Source of the DNA: Alphaproteobacteria bacterium
GTDB taxonomy: Bacteria; Pseudomonadota; Alphaproteobacteria; Acetobacterales; Acetobacteraceae
Reading direction: 5' to 3'
DNA: 64,000 nucleotides
Assembly (NCBI GenBank): GCA_020850755.1
Contig: JADZEB010000001.1
Span: 1 to 64,000, forward strand
Shown here: piece after piece, positions 46,419 through 56,305 of the stretch
Layout of the letters: every line of letters starts with the position of its first letter
Numbering within the stretch: the first letter of the stretch is position 1
Made by a program: the position numbers and the translations under genes
Notes under the pieces: model-generated
The model's input: only the letters and a program-made list of their open reading frames with translations
Databases searched by the model: none
What the model was told of the DNA's origin: nothing

Positions 46419-48182
46419 ATGAGCATAGCTGAAGCCGTGACCGGACCTGTGCCTACGGCACGCAGCACGCTGACCGAGCGGATCGAGGGCTGGCTCGGCT
46501 GGCTCGCGCCCTGGATCCTGTTTGCCGTCGTTGCGGCGCTGGTGGTCGGGCCTCTCGGCGCGCTTGTCTATGGCGCCCTGCGCTCCGACAGTCCGGGCGC
46601 GCCGGGCGCCCACTTCACCTTCGCCGAGGTCGCCAGCGTCTATCAGGGCCTGTTCACCGATGGCTGGTCCGGGCGGGCGACGATCAACTCGCTTCTGCTC
46701 GCGGTACCGGTGACGATCTTGTCGACCACGGTTGGCGTGGCCCTGGCCTATCTGGTCGCGCGCACCGACATGCCGGGACGGCGCACCTTCGAGTTCCTGT
46801 TCCTGCTGCCGATGCTCTATTCGCCGCTGGTGGGCGTGATCGGCTGGAGCGTGCTCGCCGATCCGCATGCGGGGCTTCTGAACTTCCTGCTCGAGGCGAT
46901 CGGCGGGCGGGATGCGCGCGTGCTGAACGTCTATTCGTGGGCCGGCATCATCTGGGTGATGACGTTCTACTTCGTGCCCTACGCATTCCTGTTGAACATC
47001 GGTGCCTTCCGCGCGATGGACCCGGCGCTTGAGGAGGCGGCCTCGATCTCGGGCGCGAACCTGTTCCGGCGCATCGTCTTCGTCACCGTGCCGATGATGC
47101 TGGCGAGCATCGCGGCATCGGCGATCTTCATCTTCACCCTGTCGCTCGAGCAGTTCTCCATCCCGGGCTTCCTCGGCTCGCAGATGCGGCTCGATACGCT
47201 GGCCTACTCCATCTACCAGCAGACCAACATGTTCCCCGCCAACCTGCCGGGCGCGGCGGCGGCGGGGACCCTGCTGCTGTTCATCAGCGCCTTCTCGCTC
47301 TGGGGCTATCGGCGCATGACCAAGCGCGCCGAGAAGTTCGTCACGGTCACCGCGCGCGGCTACAAGCCGGCCGAGACTGCACTCGGGCGGTTGCGTCTTG
47401 TCGCCTTCCTGTTCGCGCTGGCGGTGTTCGTGCTGGGCGCGGCCCTGCCGCTGCTGGCGGTGGTGCTGCGATCGCTGATGCCGGTGCGCACCACGCGGCT
47501 CAACATGACCAACCTGAACCTGGACCACTACCTCTTCATCTACAACGCCGACAACATCCAGTTGAGCCTCTTCAACTCCCTCACGCTCGCAGCCGGGGGG
47601 GCGACGATTTGTGCCGCGGCGGGCTTCATTATTGCGGTCGCGGTGGTGCGTGGCCGCAAGCGGAAGGCAACCGCCCTCACCGACTACCTGGTGGCGCTGC
47701 CGATCAGCCTGCCGGGCACGGTGTTCGGCGTCGGCATGTTGTGGGCCTATGTCTATACGCCGCTCTACCTCACCGTCTGGCTCCTGCTGATCGCCTTCGT
47801 GATCCGCTACACGGTCTACGGCGTGCGCGCCTTCTCGGCCGGGATCATGCAGATCGACCGGGCGCTTGAGGAGGCGGCGGTCGTGTCCGGAGCTTCGCCG
47901 ACGCGCTCCTTCCTGTTCGTGGACCTTCCGCTTCTGAAGCCGGTGCTGGTCTCGATGTGGCTGATGGCGTTCCTGATCGTCATCCGGGAACTCAGCGCGT
48001 CGGTGATCCTCTACAGCCCCGAGTCGGTAACGCTGCCGATCCTGACCTGGACCTACCTGTCGGACGGCTTCTATGGCGTGGCGAGCGCGCTGTCGGTGGT
48101 GCAGCTGATTCTCGTCGGCCTGGTCGTGATCATCTTCAAGGCGCTGTTCGGCGCGGATGTCCGCACGCGGTCGAAGGACTAG
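46419..48182 (+). CDS. ABC importer fused permease (two permease domains, FbpB-like)
   Basis: A 587-residue inner-membrane protein carrying two binding-protein-dependent permease domains in one chain, about 12 membrane segments in all. Each half has its EAA loop: EEAASISGANLFRRIVFVTVP (split around residue 210) and EEAAVVSGASPTRSFLFVDLP near residue 485. This fused layout is typical of ferric-iron and phosphonate-type importers (FbpB, PhnU-like). It follows the three binding proteins and precedes the ATPase. No clear Shine-Dalgarno is seen before the ATG at 46419, so translation may depend on coupling. Confidence 0.92.
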   Translation: MSIAEAVTGPVPTARSTLTERIEGWLGWLAPWILFAVVAALVVGPLGALVYGALRSDSPGAPGAHFTFAEVASVYQGLFTDGWSGRATINSLLLAVPVTILSTTVGVALAYLVARTDMPGRRTFEFLFLLPMLYSPLVGVIGWSVLADPHAGLLNFLLEAIGGRDARVLNVYSWAGIIWVMTFYFVPYAFLLNIGAFRAMDPALEEAASISGANLFRRIVFVTVPMMLASIAASAIFIFTLSLEQFSIPGFLGSQMRLDTLAYSIYQQTNMFPANLPGAAAAGTLLLFISAFSLWGYRRMTKRAEKFVTVTARGYKPAETALGRLRLVAFLFALAVFVLGAALPLLAVVLRSLMPVRTTRLNMTNLNLDHYLFIYNADNIQLSLFNSLTLAAGGATICAAAGFIIAVAVVRGRKRKATALTDYLVALPISLPGTVFGVGMLWAYVYTPLYLTVWLLLIAFVIRYTVYGVRAFSAGIMQIDRALEEAAVVSGASPTRSFLFVDLPLLKPVLVSMWLMAFLIVIRELSASVILYSPESVTLPILTWTYLSDGFYGVASALSVVQLILVGLVVIIFKALFGADVRTRSKD

Positions 48183-48220
48183 CGCCGGGCGTTGCTCGGC
48201 AAACCGGGAATGGTCTGTGG

Positions 48221-49279
<1,059 letters not shown>

Positions 49280-49334
49280 ACGTCGCCGCCGCCACCGCGG
49301 CGGCGGCGCGACGAGGGCAACGAGGAGAGCGGCG

Positions 49335-50519
49335 ATGGCAGCGGCGCGCAATTACCAGGACACACGGAACTTCCTGAGAAAGGTCCGCATTGTCGGTGTC
49401 TACACGACCGCGCAGGCGGACATGCCCGACAAGACCAGCGACGATCTGCTGTTCGAGGCGATCTCGGGCGCGGCAGAGGATGCCGGCCTCACTCTCGACG
49501 ATATCGACGGCATCGCCGGCGGGCGCAGCCCCACCGCCAGCAACGCGACGGGCTTTCCCGGCTACTGGTCGGAGATGCTCGGCCACTCGATCCGCTACCA
49601 CAGCAACTCCGACACCGCCGCCGCGGGGCACTGCGCCAACATCATGCACGGGGCGCTTGCCGTGGCGGCGGGTATCGCCGACACGGTCGTGGTCGTGGGC
49701 GGCGGCAGCCGCGGCGGCTCGCGCGCGCAGAAGGTGGCGAACCTCGCGCAGGCGCATGGCGAGTTCGACGCGTCCTGGGGCACGCTTGTCCCCTCCTGGT
49801 TCGCGATGGTCGCGCGCCGGCACATGCATGTCTATGGCACGACGTCGGAGCAGCTGGCGCAGATCGCGGTCTCCACCCGCGCCTGGGCAACCATGAGCCC
49901 GCAGGCGATGAAGCGAGACCCGATCACTGTCGCCGACGTGGTCAATTCGCGGATGATTTCCGACCCGCTGCATCTGCTCGATTGCTGCCTCACCAATGAC
50001 GGTGCGGGCGCCCTGATCATCACCACCGCGGATCGGGCCAAGGACTGCGCCAAGAAGCCGATCCACATCCTGGGCGGGGCCGAGGACTACACCTTCCGCG
50101 GCTATGTCGATGTCTGCCACGACTGGCTGGCCTCGGGGGCGACCCATACCGGCCGGCACGCGCTGAGCATGGCCGGGCTCACGCACAAGGACATCAACCT
50201 GCTGGAGATCTACGACTGCTTCACCATCACCGTGTTGCGCGAGCTTGAGGACCTCGGCTTCTGCAAGCTGGGCGAGGGTGGCGCCTTCGTCCAGGACGGC
50301 AAGCTCGGTCCGGGCGGAGCGCTGCCCACGAACACGCATGGCGGCGGGTTATCCTGGGGCCATGCCTTCTCGGGCCTTGCGCACGCGATCGAGGGGGTGC
50401 GCCAGCTGCGCGGCGAGTGCGGGCAGCGGCAGGTGAAGGGCGCCAGCACGGCCCTGGTGCATAGCCAGGGCGGACCCGTGGCGATGCACAGCACCGTCAT
50501 CATCTCGAACGCGAACTGA
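49335..50519 (+). CDS. Thiolase-fold protein of the lipid-transfer/SCP-x group, without the catalytic Cys
   Basis: A 394-residue thiolase-superfamily protein. Conserved C-terminal elements are present: EIYDCFT near 296 and NTHGGGLSWGHAFSG near 335, including the HGG and GH motifs. At the position of the nucleophilic Cys, the sequence SDTAAAGH (92-99) has Ala in place of Cys. That is what is seen in thiolase-like aldolases such as Ltp2, which cleave beta-hydroxyacyl-CoA by retro-aldol chemistry with a DUF35 partner. A DUF35 gene is present at 57362. It is followed 12 bp later by a CoA-transferase. The aldolase role is inference; a degenerate thiolase is the alternative. Confidence 0.85.
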   Translation: MAAARNYQDTRNFLRKVRIVGVYTTAQADMPDKTSDDLLFEAISGAAEDAGLTLDDIDGIAGGRSPTASNATGFPGYWSEMLGHSIRYHSNSDTAAAGHCANIMHGALAVAAGIADTVVVVGGGSRGGSRAQKVANLAQAHGEFDASWGTLVPSWFAMVARRHMHVYGTTSEQLAQIAVSTRAWATMSPQAMKRDPITVADVVNSRMISDPLHLLDCCLTNDGAGALIITTADRAKDCAKKPIHILGGAEDYTFRGYVDVCHDWLASGATHTGRHALSMAGLTHKDINLLEIYDCFTITVLRELEDLGFCKLGEGGAFVQDGKLGPGGALPTNTHGGGLSWGHAFSGLAHAIEGVRQLRGECGQRQVKGASTALVHSQGGPVAMHSTVIISNAN

Positions 50520-50531
50520 GGAGCACGCGCC

Positions 50532-51719
50532 GTGCGGTTCCTGGAAGGCATTCGGGTTCTCGATCTCAGCCGCTTCGTCTCCGGCCCGTTCTGCTCGATG
50601 ATGCTGGGCGACATGGGCGCCGAGATCCTGAAGGTGGAGCGGCCGGGCGTGGGCGACAACACGCGTAAATGGTCGCCCACCAACACCACCGATCCGCCCT
50701 ACTTCCTGTCGGTCAACCGCAACAAGCGGTCGATTGCGCTCGATTTCCAGAGCGCGCGCGGCAAGGAGGTGCTGCTCAAGCTGGTCGCGAAGTGCGACGT
50801 GTTCCTGCACAATCTGCGCCCCGGCACCTTCGAGGAGCATGGCTACAGCTACGAGGCGCTGCGTGCGATCAATCCGCGCCTGGTGTTCTGCGAGATTACC
50901 GGCTACGGCAAGGATGGGCCGGATGCGAACCGTGCCGCCTTCGACCTGACCATCCAAGCGGAATCGGGCCTGATGAGCCTGATCGGCGAGCCGGAAGGAA
51001 CGCCGATGAAGGTGGGCGTGCCGGTGACCGACATCGAGACATCGCTGATGGCATGCATCGCGATCCAGGGTGCGCTGGTGCGCCGCGCGCAAACCGGCGA
51101 GGGTTGCCGCATCTCGATCTCGATGCTGGAATCGGCGCTCGCCTGCATGCCGAACGTGATCAGCGAGTATCTGGTCGACAAGATCCAGCCGAGGCGCTGG
51201 GGATCGGGCCACCCGAGCATCGTGCCGTACCAGACTTTCCGTGCAGCGGATGGGTGGGTGACGATCGGCATCGGCGCCGAGGTGCACTGGAAGCCCTTCT
51301 GCAAGCTGATCGAGCGCCCCGACCTGGTCGACGATCCGCGCTTCGCCACCAACCCGGCACGCCTGGCCAACCGCGAGCTTGTCACGGGCGAGCTGGCGAA
51401 GATCATCGTCCGGAAGCCGCGCCGGTACTGGCGCGAGCGGATGGCCGAGCTGGGCCTGCCCTCGGCGCCGGTAAACGAACTCAACGACACGCTGGAAGGC
51501 CCGCAGGTCGCGGCGCTGGGCACGGTCCAGACGGTCGAGCACCCGGAGCGCGGGCCGATCCGCATGATCCGCTCGCCGATCCAGGTCAATGGCGAGTATC
51601 TCGGCATCAAGCGCGTGCCGCCCGTCCTTGGCCAGCACACCGACGAGATCCTCAAGGAAGTGATCGGCCTCGACGAGGGCGGCATCGCCGAACTGCGCCA
51701 GGCCGGGGCAATCGGTTGA
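50532..51719 (+). CDS. CaiB/BaiF family CoA-transferase (class III)
   Basis: A 395-residue class III CoA-transferase that moves CoA between carboxylic acids. VLDLSRFVSGPFCSMMLGDMGA (residues 9-30, quoted in two parts in the family) and LGDMGAEILKVERPG mark the fold. The catalytic Asp is D138 in AFDLTIQAESG, and NRNKRSIALDF (62-72) is conserved. The start is a GTG at 50532 with GAGGAGC upstream, 12 bp after the thiolase-like gene. It probably charges the imported acid with CoA, using succinyl-CoA or another donor; the donor cannot be read from sequence. Confidence 0.92.
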   Translation: MRFLEGIRVLDLSRFVSGPFCSMMLGDMGAEILKVERPGVGDNTRKWSPTNTTDPPYFLSVNRNKRSIALDFQSARGKEVLLKLVAKCDVFLHNLRPGTFEEHGYSYEALRAINPRLVFCEITGYGKDGPDANRAAFDLTIQAESGLMSLIGEPEGTPMKVGVPVTDIETSLMACIAIQGALVRRAQTGEGCRISISMLESALACMPNVISEYLVDKIQPRRWGSGHPSIVPYQTFRAADGWVTIGIGAEVHWKPFCKLIERPDLVDDPRFATNPARLANRELVTGELAKIIVRKPRRYWRERMAELGLPSAPVNELNDTLEGPQVAALGTVQTVEHPERGPIRMIRSPIQVNGEYLGIKRVPPVLGQHTDEILKEVIGLDEGGIAELRQAGAIG

Positions 51720-51751
51720 CACCACAATTCCCCTGAAACGGAGCGCGTCCC

Positions 51752-52579
51752 ATGATCATCGACAGCCAGATCCATGTGTGGTGGCCGAACAGCCCGGCGC
51801 GGCCCTGGCCCCCGGGTGCGGTCAGCCTGCACGGCCCGTCCTACACAATCGAGGACGCGGTGGCGCAGATCGACACCGCCGGCGTGAAGCGCGCCGTGCT
51901 GGTGCCGCCAAGCTGGACCGGGATCGACAACTCCTACGGCATCGAGGCGGCGCAGAAGCATCCCGGTCGCTTCGCCGTCATGGGACTGTTCGACCATGAG
52001 GCGGCGGGTGCGCGCGAGAGCCTGAAGGCCTGGCGCAAGCAGCCCGGCATGCTGGGCATCCGGCCCGTCTTTGCCAACGAGAAGGCGCTGCGGCTCCTGA
52101 ACGATCCCGCCAACGAATGGTTCTGGGACATCTGCGAGCGCGACGGCATCCCGCTGATGTGCTTCATCTTCGGCAACCTGAAGCGGCTGGACCAGATCGC
52201 GCAGAAGCACCCTGGCCTGAAGGCGGTCGTCGACCATGCCGGGCGCAACCCGCGCGGCGCGAAGGACGAGGCGGCATGGGCCGATCTGCCCGAGCTGCTG
52301 GCTTTGGCGCGCCACCCCAATATCAGCGTGAAGGTCTCGTCGCTGCCCTGCTTCACGACCCAGGCCTATCCCTATCCGAACCTGCACGGCCCGATCAAGG
52401 CGATCTACGATGCCTTCGGACCGCAACGCATGATGTGGGGCAGCGACATCACCCGCCTGACCGTGCCCTACATGGACAATCTGCGCCTATTCCAGGAAGG
52501 CCTGCCCTTCCTGAGCGAGGACGACAAGTCATGGATCATGGGGCGCGCTGTAGCCAAGGTCTGCGGCTGGCCGTTATAA
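51752..52579 (+). CDS. Amidohydrolase-2 family metal-dependent hydrolase/lyase A
   Basis: A 275-residue TIM-barrel protein of the amidohydrolase_2 group (includes ACMSD and 2-pyrone-4,6-dicarboxylate lactonase). The first-strand motif reads D4-S-Q6-I-H8-V-W, so one His of the usual H-x-H metal pair is Gln. VVDHAGRNP supplies a central His and WGSDITRL the strand-8 Asp. The Gln variant occurs in many members and may mean a different or absent metal. It is the last gene of the large plus-strand operon that begins with the MaoC pair. The reaction (decarboxylation, lactone hydrolysis) is unknown. Confidence 0.88.
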   Translation: MIIDSQIHVWWPNSPARPWPPGAVSLHGPSYTIEDAVAQIDTAGVKRAVLVPPSWTGIDNSYGIEAAQKHPGRFAVMGLFDHEAAGARESLKAWRKQPGMLGIRPVFANEKALRLLNDPANEWFWDICERDGIPLMCFIFGNLKRLDQIAQKHPGLKAVVDHAGRNPRGAKDEAAWADLPELLALARHPNISVKVSSLPCFTTQAYPYPNLHGPIKAIYDAFGPQRMMWGSDITRLTVPYMDNLRLFQEGLPFLSEDDKSWIMGRAVAKVCGWPL

Positions 52580-52618
52580 GGGCTCCTGCCCGCTCCGAGT
52601 CGGCGGGTATGGTGCAGA

Positions 52619-52643
52619 ACGGCGGTCCGGATCGGGCCGCCGT
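52619..52643 (+). terminator. Hairpin, possible terminator of the importer/CoA operon
   Basis: ACGGCGGTCC (52619-52628) pairs with GGGCCGCCGT (52634-52643), one G-U pair, loop GGATC. It lies 40 bp past the amidohydrolase stop. Only three T residues follow further on, so termination may be partial. Confidence 0.4.
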
Positions 52644-52667
52644 CGTGCGCGTTTACCCATAAGACCC

Positions 52668-53531
52668 ATGGATCAACCGAGAATGCGTAGCCAAGCCGCG
52701 CCAAGAGGTAACAGGAAGGCAAACACGGACAGCCGGGGGCGGCAGGCCAATCAGGGAGACCGCGAGGCGGAATCCGAGTCGAAGCGCAGGTCGCGGGTGC
52801 GAACGCTCGGCCAGCGCATTCCCAAGGCGGCCGAGCTTCTGGCGCAGAAAATCGCCTCGGAGATCGTGGCCGAGGCACTGGTGCCGGGCGAGCGGTTGCC
52901 GCTCGAGAGCGAGATGATCGAGCAGTATGGCGTCGGCCGCTCTACCGTGCGCGAGGCGCTGCGCGTGCTGGAGGTCTCCGGCCTGATCACGATGCGCACA
53001 GGGCGCAATGGCGGGCCGATGGTGGGCGATGCGGGCCCGGCCAGTCTCGGGCGCATGGTCAGCCTGTTCATGCATGCCAACGGCGTGACGCTGGGCGAGA
53101 TCATCGAGGCGCGGGTGTTGATCGAGCCCGCCCTGCTGCGCGCGGCGCTGGATTCGGATGACGGCACCCTGGCCAGGCGCGCGGCCGATCTCAAGCGCCG
53201 CAGCCTCGAAAGCGATCTCGGCTCGAAGCAGGAGTACCGCCTGCTGACGCGTGAGTTCCACGAGATGATCGCCACGGCCTCCAACAACCGCCCGCTTGCC
53301 CTCCTGGGCATGGCATTGATGTTCCTGACACGCCTCGATCACGAGATGCTGTCGATGGAGCATCGCCGGAAGGTGATGGCCGAGCACGACAAGATCCTGG
53401 ACGCGATCATCGCCGGCAACCGCAAGAAGTGCGAGGCCCTGATGGCCGTTCACATGGCGAATTTCCGCGCCTCCGTGATCGAGCGCCAGCCGCAAGACAT
53501 GGACCGGATCATCAACTGGCGCTGGACCTAG
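52668..53531 (+). CDS. GntR-family regulator, FadR/FCD type
   Basis: A 287-residue transcription factor. A basic, disordered 50-residue leader is followed by a winged helix-turn-helix (about 58-115) with GERLPLESEMIEQYGVGRST (80-99) and VREALRVLEVSGLI. An all-helical FCD ligand domain spans 125-270, with metal-binding-type His in FHEMIATASNNRP and HDKILDAIIAGN. FCD domains bind carboxylic acids or acyl-CoAs through a metal. It probably senses an intermediate of the surrounding pathway and binds the inverted repeats at about 41.69 or 55.02 kb. No good Shine-Dalgarno is seen at 52668, and M6 is an alternative start. Confidence 0.9.
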   Translation: MDQPRMRSQAAPRGNRKANTDSRGRQANQGDREAESESKRRSRVRTLGQRIPKAAELLAQKIASEIVAEALVPGERLPLESEMIEQYGVGRSTVREALRVLEVSGLITMRTGRNGGPMVGDAGPASLGRMVSLFMHANGVTLGEIIEARVLIEPALLRAALDSDDGTLARRAADLKRRSLESDLGSKQEYRLLTREFHEMIATASNNRPLALLGMALMFLTRLDHEMLSMEHRRKVMAEHDKILDAIIAGNRKKCEALMAVHMANFRASVIERQPQDMDRIINWRWT

Positions 53532-53561
53532 GCCCGTCCGAGCCCCTTGCCGGCGCCATCG

Positions 53562-54932
53562 CTACGCCACCGCGGTGCGGTGGCCGGGCGCGTCGAAGGC
53601 GTCGATGATCTCGGCCACGCTCATCTCGGCGAGACGCTGCAGCCGTTCCCACCCGCCGGCGGCAAGATCCTGGCGACCGCCATACGCCATGCAGGAGCGG
53701 AACTTGTCACGGATCGCCGGCTCGCTGACGACCAGATTGCCGCCGAACACGGCCTTCTCCACCGAGCCGTCGCCAAGCGTGACGGTGATCTCCGACGGCG
53801 CGAGGCCCTTGCGGTCGGGCAGGTGATCGCTCACCGTCATGCGGTCGGCGAGCGCCTTCACCGCGCCGTCTTCCAGTATGCCGTCGACCAGGTTCGTGAG
53901 ATCGACCCGGCCATGCTGGAGGGCGAATGCCACCATGTAGGGGATGCTGTATTTCGCATCGGCCAGGGTGCGCGGGCGCCGGCGCTCGTCCATCGGCCGG
54001 CACAGGAATCCTGCGCGCGCATTCACTGCCACATCGATCTTCTCGATCGGGCGGCCGGCGATACGCTGGTGGAGGTCGAGCGCGATCGAGACCGAGGTGT
54101 GCGAGCTGCGGCAGCAAGGATAGGGCTTGGCATTCGCCATCTCCCATCGCCAGGCCCCTGGCGCCAGGATCGCCTCGATGTCCGCCTCGGATAGCTGGAT
54201 GCCGAAATAGAGCGGGAACAGGCCGGCGGCGCCCTCCATCGCCGAGGCCGGACCTATCAGGCCCGCTTGCGCGAGAAGTGCGGACTGCACGGCACCCTGC
54301 GCGGCGAAGCCGGGATAGATCGCCCGCGTGTTAGCGCCAGTGGCGAAAGCAGGCTCCTTGCCGCCGGCCGCCTGCATGTAGGCGATGCCGAGCGCGCCCA
54401 CCATCTGCTCCTCGTCGAGGTCGAGCAGCATCCCGGCCGCGTAGCAGCCGCCGAAATAGCCGAAGAACTGCGACAGGAACCAGTCCGCTCCCGGCCCCTT
54501 GCCGGTCGGGCTCAGGTGGTAGCCAAGCCGGCAGGTCAGCTCGTTGCCAAGCGCCACGGCCTCGACCAGGGCATCGCCACGCGCGCCGGCAAGCTCGCCG
54601 GCGGCGAGGGCGGCAGGCAGCGTGACCGAGGTCGGATGGATGCGTGCGACATCGTGGATGTCGTCATAGTCCATGATGTGCGCGAGCGAGCCGTTGGCGA
54701 AAGCGGCAAGTGCGGGCGGCAGCCGTTCCGGGCCGCCGATCACGCGCGCCAGGCCCGACGCTCCGCCGAGCGCCGCGCCTTCAAGCACCTTGGGCGTGAG
54801 AGGGGACGAACGCGCGGCAATCATGATCCCGAGATTGTCGAGGATGTGCAGCCTGGTCTTGAGCAGGATGCGCTCCGGAATCGATCGCCGTTCCTGGGCC
54901 ATCGCCCTGACAAGCCTTCGGGTGAGATGCAT
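53562..54932 (-). CDS. MmgE/PrpD family protein C
   Basis: A 456-residue third MmgE/PrpD protein, distinct from the pair at 34-37 kb. Family landmarks are HIMDYDDIHDVARIHPTSVT near 80-100 and the C-terminal KPYPCCRSSHTSVSIALDL. The latter resembles the active-site KYxxCxxxH pattern of cis-aconitate decarboxylase/2-methylcitrate dehydratase. GGAGG 4 bp before the ATG at 54932 fixes the start. It is transcribed away from the acyl-CoA dehydrogenase operon, and both start sites flank one AT-rich control region. Confidence 0.88.
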   Translation of the reverse strand: MHLTRRLVRAMAQERRSIPERILLKTRLHILDNLGIMIAARSSPLTPKVLEGAALGGASGLARVIGGPERLPPALAAFANGSLAHIMDYDDIHDVARIHPTSVTLPAALAAGELAGARGDALVEAVALGNELTCRLGYHLSPTGKGPGADWFLSQFFGYFGGCYAAGMLLDLDEEQMVGALGIAYMQAAGGKEPAFATGANTRAIYPGFAAQGAVQSALLAQAGLIGPASAMEGAAGLFPLYFGIQLSEADIEAILAPGAWRWEMANAKPYPCCRSSHTSVSIALDLHQRIAGRPIEKIDVAVNARAGFLCRPMDERRRPRTLADAKYSIPYMVAFALQHGRVDLTNLVDGILEDGAVKALADRMTVSDHLPDRKGLAPSEITVTLGDGSVEKAVFGGNLVVSEPAIRDKFRSCMAYGGRQDLAAGGWERLQRLAEMSVAEIIDAFDAPGHRTAVA

Positions 54933-54994
54933 TGTCGCCTCCGTGCAGGCTCCACCGGTGGGTGCTTCTGGCCCCGGAATCGTTTCGGGGTCGA

Positions 54995-55025
54995 TTGACG
55001 CTCTAGACCGGCATATGATAATCAT
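54995..55025. promoter_or_regulatory. Divergent promoter with an operator-like inverted repeat
   Basis: On the plus strand TTGACG (54995-55000) and GATAAT (55017-55022) are 16 bp apart and would drive the dehydrogenase operon, leaving a leader of about 100 nt. ATGAT-A-ATCAT (55015-55025) is a perfect 5-1-5 inverted repeat across that -10. The same bases read TATCAT on the minus strand, a possible -10 for the MmgE/PrpD C gene. A repressor bound here would block both directions. Confidence 0.5.
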
Positions 55026-55129
55026 GTTTTGTTTTCGGCGGCACACTGTTTCCGGTCGCGCAACGGACGAATCAGTGCCTTTCCGGCGTTCGCCGGGGCG
55101 TCGGCACGACGAATGCTCTGGAAGGTGCG

Positions 55130-56305
55130 ATGCTCGAAGGACCGACGCTCGAGGCGGAGTATGAGAGGTTCCGGGAGGAGGCGATCGATTTCTACCGATC
55201 GGAGTTCCGTCCGGAATGGCTGCAGACGGAACCGGACTCCGACGCCTATCGCGCGCTCGGCAAGGACCTCGACAACAAGCTGATCGCGCGCGGCTGGTAC
55301 ACCCTGCACTGGCCCACCAAGTATGGCGGCAAGGGTGGCGACCTGATCCAGTACTCGATCCTGCGCGAGGTGGCGGCCTATTTCCGCGCGCCCACATATG
55401 GCGGGCATGGCCGCTATATCGTCGGCCCGGCGCTGTTCGAGATCGGCACCGAGGAGCAGAAGGCGCGCCACCTGCCGCGCATCTCGCGTGGCGAGCTCAT
55501 CATCTGCCTCGGCTTCACCGAGCCCGATGCGGGCAGTGACCTGGCGGCGATGAAGACCCGGGCGGTGGACGAGGGCGGTCATTTCCGCATCACCGGAACG
55601 AAGCTCTACATCACCTTCGGCCATTTCGCGAACGTGATGCTGCTCGCCGCGCGCACCGATCCGGCCGCGCCGAAGCACAAGGGCGTCAGCCTGTTCCTGG
55701 TCGATCTGTCGCTGCCGGGCGTGAACATGAAGCCGCTCGACTGCTTCACCGGCCATCGCATCGCCGAGATGCACTTCGACAATGTGCGCGTGCCCAAGGA
55801 CGCGCTGGTGGGCGAACTCAATCGCGGCTTCTACCACATGACTGTCGCGCTGAACTTCGAGCGCTCGGGCATGGAGCGGCCGGCGGCCTACCTCGCCCAT
55901 CTCGAGGACATGGCCGAGTATTGCCGCGCCAGCGGCTTGTGGCAGCGCGCGCGCGTGCGCCAGCTGATCGGGTCGCTGGCAGCACAGGTGCAGGCCTGGC
56001 GCATGATCTCCTGGCGCGTCGTCATGCTCCAGCATCGCGGGCTGGTGCCGAGCTGGGAAGGATCTCTCGCCCAGCTCTACCGCAAGGACATCAACCCGCA
56101 GTTCGGCAAGGCGCATCTGGAGATCTTCGGCAATGCCGGCCTGATCGAGCGCTTCGACCCCGATGCGATCCTGGACGGGCGCAGCGAGTGGTTCCTGCGC
56201 GAGGGTTTCAACAACCACGGCCAGGGCGGGCGCTTCGTCACGCGCAACGTCATCGCGCGCCGGGGCATGGGCCTGCCGGCAATAAGGCTGCGCGACCATG
56301 GCTGA
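55130..56305 (+). CDS. Acyl-CoA dehydrogenase, large subunit-type
   Basis: A 391-residue FAD-dependent acyl-CoA dehydrogenase. The N-terminal helices are followed by the FAD/substrate segment CLGFTEPDAGSDLAAMKTRA near 130-148 and the beta-domain YITFGHFANVMLLAART. At the position of the usual MCAD catalytic Glu, before R-N-V-I-A-R-R, the residue is Gln (HGQGGRF). A Glu in NFERSG (near 245) matches the isovaleryl-CoA dehydrogenase site. GGAAGG precedes the ATG at 55130. Its last 8 bp overlap the next dehydrogenase gene, as in heteromeric FadE/ChsE-type enzymes. Confidence 0.93.
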   Translation: MLEGPTLEAEYERFREEAIDFYRSEFRPEWLQTEPDSDAYRALGKDLDNKLIARGWYTLHWPTKYGGKGGDLIQYSILREVAAYFRAPTYGGHGRYIVGPALFEIGTEEQKARHLPRISRGELIICLGFTEPDAGSDLAAMKTRAVDEGGHFRITGTKLYITFGHFANVMLLAARTDPAAPKHKGVSLFLVDLSLPGVNMKPLDCFTGHRIAEMHFDNVRVPKDALVGELNRGFYHMTVALNFERSGMERPAAYLAHLEDMAEYCRASGLWQRARVRQLIGSLAAQVQAWRMISWRVVMLQHRGLVPSWEGSLAQLYRKDINPQFGKAHLEIFGNAGLIERFDPDAILDGRSEWFLREGFNNHGQGGRFVTRNVIARRGMGLPAIRLRDHG

